Translations under genes and position numbers: made by a program
Part shown: positions 29,891 to 35,109 of the stretch, piece after piece
Numbering within the stretch: position 1 is the first letter of the stretch
Layout of the letters: each line of letters starts with the position of its first letter
From: Granulicella mallensis
GTDB taxonomy: Bacteria; Acidobacteriota; Terriglobia; Terriglobales; Acidobacteriaceae
Direction: 5' to 3'
Assembly: GCF_014203225.1 (NCBI RefSeq)
Contig: NZ_JACHIO010000036.1
Span: 1-35,109, forward strand
DNA length: 35,109 nucleotides
The notes under the pieces: generated by a model
What the model was told of the DNA's origin: nothing
Seen by the model: only the letters and a program-made list of their open reading frames with translations
The model's database searches: none

Positions 29891-32536
29891 CTAGAACCTG
29901 AAGCTCGCCCCAATCAGCGCACTCAACCCTGCGCCCGGAATCAAGTGGCTCGGATGCGGCTGGTCGATATAGAACCGGTTCGCCAGGTTATAGACATTGG
30001 CCTGCAACTCCAGGTGATCGCTAATAGGCCGCTTGACCATCGCATTGAAGACCCAGTACCCCGGCACCTGCTTCATCGCCGTCGAGAGCACCTGGTAGCA
30101 GGTCGTCACCGTTGGAGTCGCGCTCGTAGCGCACGGAGCGCTTCCCGCGGCAAACGTCTGCGCCGGTCCAAAGCTGGTCGGCACATACGGCACCGTCGAA
30201 CTCGCCGTGCGGCTCGCCACATAGTTGCCGCCGAAGCCCGCGCTCAACTTGAACGGCAGGTTGTGCGTCAGGAAGAAGTTGAACGTCTGCTTCGGCACGT
30301 TCGCCAGCTGGAAGCCTACCGAGGTCGGGAAGACCTGCGAGTAGATCACATGGCTGGAGAGGTACGCATATCCGAACACCAGGTCCGTTCCGCCGCCAAG
30401 CTGCCCGACAGCGCTCGCCTGTACCCCCTTCACCAACTGGTTACCGGCGGACACCACATTGTTCGAGTTGGTCGGATCGGTCTCGCGCGCATTGTCCTTC
30501 TCCGTGCGGAACCAGGCTCCCTCGACCTTCAACCGTTCGCGCAGCAGGCTGTACTTCGCGCCAACCTCGTAGCTCTCGTTCTCTTCCGGCAGCAGGAGCT
30601 TCGTCGACACACTCAGGCTCAACGACTCCGCCGAAGGATTGAAGCTGGTTCCGTAATCGAAGTACACCGAACCATGCGTATTCGGCTTGAAGACAAAGGC
30701 CGCACGATAGGTAGGCTGCGTCACCTTCTGCTCGATCGGAGCAATGGCCGCCGTCAGCGTGCCACCGGTTGCATTGCCTGGGAGCGGAGGAGCATACAGG
30801 TTGAACACCGTATCGAAGAGGTCCCAGCGAACTCCGCCGCTGGCCTCAATGAAGCGTCCCAGCTTCAGGGTGTCGACAAAGTACACGCCGACGCTCTCCG
30901 ACTTCAGATGCGTGATCGACGAGGTATACCCAATCCCCGAGAACACATCCTGCGGATTCGGATGCGCCAGATTGGTCGGAGTCACCGAGTTGATCTTGTT
31001 CTCGGTGTAGCTCGTCCTGATCGGGTTGGAGATCTCCTGCCCGCCTTCGACACCGCCTACAAAGTTGCTGCGAACGCCTGCGAACTTGAACCGTGCCGTA
31101 ACCTCGGTCTGGTCCCACAGATCGCCCTCCACGCTCTTGATCTGCAGTTGGTTGCGATTCACCAGCTCCTGCGAGGCAGGAGTGGCAAGCGTATAGGTAC
31201 ACGTCTTCCCGGAGTTATACGCGCTGGTCGGCAGTGCCGAGACATAGCCTCCAACCGGCGTGCTGACACCCGCATTCGAGCAGAGCTGCGGCTCGGTAAT
31301 CTGCACGTCGCGGGGATAGTTCGCCCAGCGCGCGATCGTATGCACGTCGACGTTCTGCGAGAACGAGTGATTTGCCTTCAGCGTGAGGATGTCATCGCTC
31401 GTACGCAGGAAGTTCGCGTCCGGGAAGCCAAAGTACGAGTGCCGGTTCACGCCCGGAGCCAGTTGGCTGAAGAGCCACGGCAGACCGTAGTCCGGCGTGT
31501 CACTCTCGGTGAAGTGAAAGTAGCTGATGGTCAACCGCGACGGAGAATTCAGCCCGAAGCTGATTGAGGGCGCAATGCCGAAGCGGCGATTCTCCGCATA
31601 CGGGCGTCCCGCCACGCCGCCATCCGTGCCCATCGCGTTCAGGCGAAACGCCGAGCCCTCCGAGAGGTCCGGCAGAGGCTCGTTGATATCGGCCGAGACG
31701 CGTCGCGTCAGGTCGGTGCCGAACTGGGTCTGCACGTTCACGAACTTGTCCGTAGCCGGAACCTTGCTCTCCTCGTTGATGACGCCGCCCGTCGATCCGC
31801 GCCCGAACTGCACGCCTGCGGGTCCTTCCAGCACCTCGACCTGGTCGAAGTTGAAGCTGTCGCGGTAATAGCTGCCGAAGTCGCGAATGCCGTCCAGGAA
31901 GATGTCGTTGCGTGCCGTAAAGCCACGAATCGTCAGGTTGTCGCCCTGCGCTCCGCTCTCGCCGGCCGCGAGGCTGATGCCCGGCACATTGCGCACCGCG
32001 TCCATCAGGGTACGGTTCTGCTGGTCCTTCAGCACGAACTGGGGTACCACAGACACCGTCTGCGGAGTATCCAGCAGGGACTCCGTGAACTTGCCCATCA
32101 CCACCGAATCGGCCATCCCTGCCGCCACATCCACCGAATCCGAGTGCCGCAATCCGATCGATACCGTGTCCGCGCCCTCGAACCGGAAGCTCAAGCCGGT
32201 GCCGGCGAGCAACTGGCGCAGCGCCGTGTCATTGGCATAGAGGCCGCTTACACCCGAGGTCTTGATGCCCGCAAGCTGCTCCTGAGGAATCTCCAGCTTG
32301 ACCGCAATGCCGCTCTGCGTCCGGTAGGCTTCCAGCGCCGCGTCGAGCGTGCCCTCGATGATATGGAAGCGCCGTACCGGCAACTGGGCCGGGGTCGGAT
32401 CCTTCGCCGCCTCTGCCACCACCTGTTGCGCCGTCGCATTTGAGCTTCCTGACGCGGCATACGCCATTGCCGCTGCCAATGTGACCAGTTTTGCCTTCGT
32501 ACCGCGGGTCAGTCCATTCTTTGCAAGCTTCTTCAC
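29891..32536 (-). CDS. TonB-dependent siderophore receptor with N-terminal STN signalling domain
   Basis: Outer-membrane 22-stranded barrel that imports ferric siderophore using TonB energy. The 881-residue product has a signal peptide (basic start, hydrophobic 17-30, cleavage near ATAQ), an STN/secretin-TonB short N-terminal domain (about 55-128, FHIIEGTLDAALEAYRTQSG), a plug (about 155-258, with VRNVPGISLAAGESGAQGDN, DGIRDFGSYY and VEVLEGPAGVQFGRGSTGG), and a barrel ending in IGASFRF with terminal Phe. I chose GTG 32536, which has AAGGGAAG six bases upstream; ATG 32614 lacks a site. STN domains usually signal to an anti-sigma factor, but none is in the window. The ligand is unknown; the PiuC neighbour points to iron. 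Confidence 0.93.
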   Translation of the reverse strand: MKKLAKNGLTRGTKAKLVTLAAAMAYAASGSSNATAQQVVAEAAKDPTPAQLPVRRFHIIEGTLDAALEAYRTQSGIAVKLEIPQEQLAGIKTSGVSGLYANDTALRQLLAGTGLSFRFEGADTVSIGLRHSDSVDVAAGMADSVVMGKFTESLLDTPQTVSVVPQFVLKDQQNRTLMDAVRNVPGISLAAGESGAQGDNLTIRGFTARNDIFLDGIRDFGSYYRDSFNFDQVEVLEGPAGVQFGRGSTGGVINEESKVPATDKFVNVQTQFGTDLTRRVSADINEPLPDLSEGSAFRLNAMGTDGGVAGRPYAENRRFGIAPSISFGLNSPSRLTISYFHFTESDTPDYGLPWLFSQLAPGVNRHSYFGFPDANFLRTSDDILTLKANHSFSQNVDVHTIARWANYPRDVQITEPQLCSNAGVSTPVGGYVSALPTSAYNSGKTCTYTLATPASQELVNRNQLQIKSVEGDLWDQTEVTARFKFAGVRSNFVGGVEGGQEISNPIRTSYTENKINSVTPTNLAHPNPQDVFSGIGYTSSITHLKSESVGVYFVDTLKLGRFIEASGGVRWDLFDTVFNLYAPPLPGNATGGTLTAAIAPIEQKVTQPTYRAAFVFKPNTHGSVYFDYGTSFNPSAESLSLSVSTKLLLPEENESYEVGAKYSLLRERLKVEGAWFRTEKDNARETDPTNSNNVVSAGNQLVKGVQASAVGQLGGGTDLVFGYAYLSSHVIYSQVFPTSVGFQLANVPKQTFNFFLTHNLPFKLSAGFGGNYVASRTASSTVPYVPTSFGPAQTFAAGSAPCATSATPTVTTCYQVLSTAMKQVPGYWVFNAMVKRPISDHLELQANVYNLANRFYIDQPHPSHLIPGAGLSALIGASFRF

Positions 32537-32805
32537 GTTGATCTTCCCTTTGATTGTTAGCGGCCGGCTCGCCCTCACGCGCCCCCCGTCGCCCCGTTGT
32601 GGCATGGTCCTCAAGTCACACGCCCTATCTCAAAGCCAGTATTTCCCCTGGAAGCTCCCTCAAGCTCCGACAAACACCGACTGCATCAGTCCGATATCAA
32701 TTAGCTTACCTTACATCTCGGACTATGCAAGTCGTATATCAAAATTTCTGTGCGATTTTTGACATGTAGTTCGCACTCGCCATTGCGCCGCTGCGAGCGC
32801 CCGCA
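32537..32805. promoter_or_regulatory. Leader and promoter region of the receptor gene
   Basis: No gene is supported in this stretch upstream of the GTG start. An AT-rich patch at 32700-32760 (minus strand TTTTGATATACGACTTGCAT) is the probable promoter area. A clear Fur box could not be identified: the best candidate, GTAAGGTAAGCTAATTGATA on the minus strand near 32694-32713, is a poor match. Confidence 0.35.
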
Positions 32806-32808
32806 CAG

Positions 32809-32909
32809 CAACAGCCCTGACGCAAAGGTCGCAAAGCAAAAGCCAAGTTTCGCCACGGCTTCCGTGGCGAAACTTGGCTTACTTGGCGCTCTTTGCGTCA
32901 AGGCTGTTG
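32809..32909 (-). terminator. Nested palindrome and likely dxs terminator
   Basis: The outer arms 32809-32827 (CAACAGCCCTGACGCAAAG) and 32891-32909 match in 18 of 19 bases. The inner stem 32840-32858 (AAGCCAAGTTTCGCCACGG) with 32862-32880 is a perfect 19-base hairpin with a 3-base loop. On the minus strand the inner stem is followed by TTGCTTTGCG. It sits about 30 bases past the dxs stop, so it probably ends the dxs transcript. Confidence 0.7.
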
Positions 32910-32939
32910 CTTTTACGGGTGCCTGTTCTTCGTCAAGCT

Positions 32940-34820
32940 TTAGATCGACGCACCCACAAGCTTCTTCAACAACGGACGCACACGCTCCAGCGCGGCCTCC
33001 GCCGTCAGGCCATACTTCGCATGCAGGGCCTCGGGTTTTCCGTGCTCAATGAACTCGTCCGGCCAGCCCACCCGCACGACCGGAACCTCGATCGCCTGGG
33101 CGTTCAGGCTCTCCAGCACCGCCGAGCCAAAGCCACCGGCGAGAACATGGTCCTCCATCGTAACGACCAGCCCGCAACGCTTCGCGTACCGCCCGATGCA
33201 CTCGCCATCGACTGGCTTGGCAAAACGCGCATTCACCACGGCCACACTCTGCCCTTCCGCCTCGAGCAGCTTCGCCAGCCGCTCGGCTTCGGCGACCATC
33301 GCCCCCAGGGCAAAGATCGCAATATCGCTGCCGTCCTGCAGGACCTCGGCCTTGCCGATCTCCAGTACCACCGGATGGGCCTTCAAGGCCACGCCCGGCC
33401 CGGTTCCGCGAGGATAGCGAATCGCACTCGGCCCCTGGTGGTAGAGCGCCGTAAACATCATGTCCTGCAACTCGTCCTCATCCTTCGGATCCATATGGAT
33501 GATGTTCGGAACACCGCGCAGGTAGCTGATATCGAACAGCCCATGATGCGTGGGGCCGTCGTCGCCGCTCAACCCGCCGCGATCCATGCAGAAGACAACC
33601 GGCAGGTTCTGCAGCGCCACGTCATGCACGATCTGGTCGAAGGCGCGCTGCAGGAACGTCGAGTAGATCGCGCAGAACGGACGATACCCCTTGGTCGCCA
33701 TGCCCGCCGCGAACAGCACTGCATGCTCTTCGGCGATGCCGACATCGAAGTAACGCTTCGGATGGTGCGGCCGAAACAGGTCGAGCGCCGTGCCGTTGGG
33801 CATCGCCGCCGTGATCGCGACGACCTTGTCGTCCATGTCCGCCAGCCTGGTCAGGGTCTCGGCAAAGATCTCCGAGTAGGTCTTCTGCGCCGCCGCTTTG
33901 GTCTCGCCGGTCTCCGGGTCATAGGGCCCCAGGCCATGGAACTTCTTCTGCTTTTCGAGCGCCGGCTGGAAGCCGCGCCCCTTCTGGGTAAGCGCATGCA
34001 GCACGACGGGCTTGTTCTGCTGCTTGAGGAACTTGAAGGTCTCGATCAGCAGCGGCAGATTGTGGCCGTCCAGAGGGCCATAGTAGCTCAGCCCGAACTC
34101 CTCGAAGATCATGCCGCGTCCAACGATACCCTTGGCAGCCTCTTCGGCCTTGCGCGCAATGTGCAGCGCCGCCTTGCCGCCAAACTTCTCAACCAGCCCC
34201 GCAGCGCGGTCGTGAATGTTGACGTAGGTGGGATTCGTCGCAATCTTGTGGAAGTACTCGGCGATGGCCCCGACGTTCTTGTCGATCGACCACTCGTTGT
34301 CGTTCAGCACGATGATCAGCCGCTTGGTCTGCGCGGCCATGTTGTTCAGGGCCTCGAAGCTGATGCCGTTCGTAAACGCGGCATCGCCCGCCAGTGCCAC
34401 GATGTGCTCGCTGCCGCCGCTCATATCGCGGGCCACAGCCATGCCGAGCGCCGCACTCAGGGCCGTTCCGGCGTGTCCTGCGCCGAACGAATCATGCTCG
34501 CTCTCCGTCCGCAGCATGAAGCCGTTCAACCCCTCCGGCTGACGGATCGTCTCGAAGCGGTCCTCGCGGCCGGTCAACAGCTTGTGAACATAGCTCTGGT
34601 GGCTGACATCGAAGACAAAGCTGTCCCTCGGCGTATCGAACACATAGTGCATCGCGATCGTCAGTTCGACAACACCGAGATTCGGGCCGATGTGTCCACC
34701 GGTCTTGGCGACACCGATAATCAACCGCTCGCGGATCTCTTCCGCCAGCCGTTCCAGCTCTACCATCCCCAGCCGCTTCACATCGGCCGGAGATTTGATC
34801 CTGCTTAAGTACTCGCTCAT
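32940..34820 (-). CDS. dxs: 1-deoxy-D-xylulose-5-phosphate synthase Dxs
   Basis: Thiamine-diphosphate enzyme condensing pyruvate and glyceraldehyde 3-phosphate, the first step of the MEP isoprenoid pathway that supplies undecaprenyl phosphate and quinones. The 626-residue product has GGHIGPNLGVVELTIAMHY, FDVSHQSYVHKLLTGR, SFGAGHAGTALSAALGMA, the diphosphate-binding segment GDAAFTNG then FEALNN, the transketolase pyrimidine domain with GIAEEHAVLFAAGMA and DGPTHHG, and a C-terminal domain ending near LKKLVGASI. Length is normal. The start at 34820 (MSEYLSRI) has only a weak ribosome site; an upstream TTG at 34862 is rejected. No partner MEP gene is in the window. Confidence 0.97.
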   Translation of the reverse strand: MSEYLSRIKSPADVKRLGMVELERLAEEIRERLIIGVAKTGGHIGPNLGVVELTIAMHYVFDTPRDSFVFDVSHQSYVHKLLTGREDRFETIRQPEGLNGFMLRTESEHDSFGAGHAGTALSAALGMAVARDMSGGSEHIVALAGDAAFTNGISFEALNNMAAQTKRLIIVLNDNEWSIDKNVGAIAEYFHKIATNPTYVNIHDRAAGLVEKFGGKAALHIARKAEEAAKGIVGRGMIFEEFGLSYYGPLDGHNLPLLIETFKFLKQQNKPVVLHALTQKGRGFQPALEKQKKFHGLGPYDPETGETKAAAQKTYSEIFAETLTRLADMDDKVVAITAAMPNGTALDLFRPHHPKRYFDVGIAEEHAVLFAAGMATKGYRPFCAIYSTFLQRAFDQIVHDVALQNLPVVFCMDRGGLSGDDGPTHHGLFDISYLRGVPNIIHMDPKDEDELQDMMFTALYHQGPSAIRYPRGTGPGVALKAHPVVLEIGKAEVLQDGSDIAIFALGAMVAEAERLAKLLEAEGQSVAVVNARFAKPVDGECIGRYAKRCGLVVTMEDHVLAGGFGSAVLESLNAQAIEVPVVRVGWPDEFIEHGKPEALHAKYGLTAEAALERVRPLLKKLVGASI

Positions 34821-35049
34821 ACAAAAACCCGTCTTCGGGCCGCGCGGCTGTATTTGCCGCAAGGAGGCCTAGCCTTCCAGTGTATCAACCGGAGGATATT
34901 GCTGCTCTCCCGCCAGCGTCGTGAGTCGAGCCTTCAGGCCACGGAATGAGATGCAGGTAAGAATCGGGTTTTAGGTAGGGTCTGGCGAATCGAGGACAGC
35001 GACTTAGCCACCTATTTTGTTCACGTCCCCACAGAAAGGTCATCCTTCT

Positions 35050-35109
35050 ATGAAGAGAGGCGTAGTTGTCCAGGGGTATTTTGCGAACAGATTGCGTACA
35101 GACTTCTAT
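35050..35109 (+). CDS. Possible 5' end of a plus-strand gene running off the window
   Basis: From ATG 35050 the plus strand stays open to the window edge (MKRGVVVQGYFANRLRTDFY), with AAAGG about ten bases upstream. I do not recognise the fragment and it is too short to assign. The stretch 34821-35049 between it and dxs shows no other gene; it includes AAGGAGG at 34861-34867 with no start codon nearby on the plus strand. Confidence 0.25.
   Translation, partial: MKRGVVVQGYFANRLRTDFY

Noticed and set aside
29945..31567. 540-residue plus-strand open frame
   Set aside because: Antisense to the TonB-dependent receptor, with Arg/Leu/His bias and no recognisable motifs.
32694..32713. Possible Fur or DtxR-type iron box before the receptor gene
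   Set aside because: The match is poor in both consensus frames, so I did not list it as an operator.
32874..34808. 644-residue plus-strand open frame
   Set aside because: Antisense to dxs, which has complete catalytic motifs.

Overview
The window is a high-GC bacterial chromosome segment dominated by a division and cell wall (dcw) cluster on the minus strand. Read in transcription order (right to left) it runs mraZ, rsmH, ftsL, ftsI, murE, murF, mraY, murD, ftsW, murG, an interruption, murC, a toxin-antitoxin remnant, ftsQ, ftsA, an outer-membrane barrel gene, ftsZ, a penicillin-binding transpeptidase, nnr and tsaE. MurE carries the DNPR motif of meso-diaminopimelate ligases. TonB-dependent uptake and outer-membrane barrel genes show a Gram-negative envelope. 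The dcw order, protein style and intergenic palindromes suggest Acidobacteriota (Terriglobia/Acidobacteriaceae). That placement is an inference from memory, not a search.

Layout: 1-5444 holds a palindromic repeat, tsaE, nnr, a second repeat, an orphan transpeptidase and ftsZ. 5445-6774 holds an outer-membrane barrel gene bracketed by two copies of a 111-bp element with 15-bp terminal inverted repeats, which splits ftsA from ftsZ. 6775-9332 is ftsA-ftsQ, with a 4-base overlap. 9444-10156 is a Phd-type antitoxin and a frameshifted PIN toxin lodged between ftsQ and murC. 11673-14581 is accessory: a GNAT acetyltransferase, a secreted acetamidase/formamidase-family protein and a WxxGxW/Gly-rich secreted protein, ending in a strong bidirectional terminator. 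14650-27677 is the main dcw block. 27678-28212 is the mraZ control region plus a repeat. 28213-32536 is an iron-uptake group (DUF2127-like membrane protein, PiuC/YbiX-type Fe(II) dioxygenase, TonB-dependent receptor). 32940-34820 is dxs.

Working together: MraZ, whose leader has three GTGG boxes at exact 10-bp spacing, probably autoregulates the cluster. MurC-F, MraY and MurG build lipid II. Dxs supplies isoprenoid precursor for the undecaprenyl carrier. FtsW and FtsI polymerise septal peptidoglycan, and FtsQ, FtsL, FtsA and FtsZ build the divisome. murB and ddl are not in the window.

The most unusual feature is not a protein. Many junctions of this normally compact operon carry different palindromic or 8-bp tandem repeat arrays (murD/mraY, ftsW/murG, mraY/murF, murE/ftsI, ftsI/ftsL, ftsL/rsmH, ftsA/ftsZ), one of them translated into the MurG N-terminus. 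I did not find a convincing undescribed multi-gene system.
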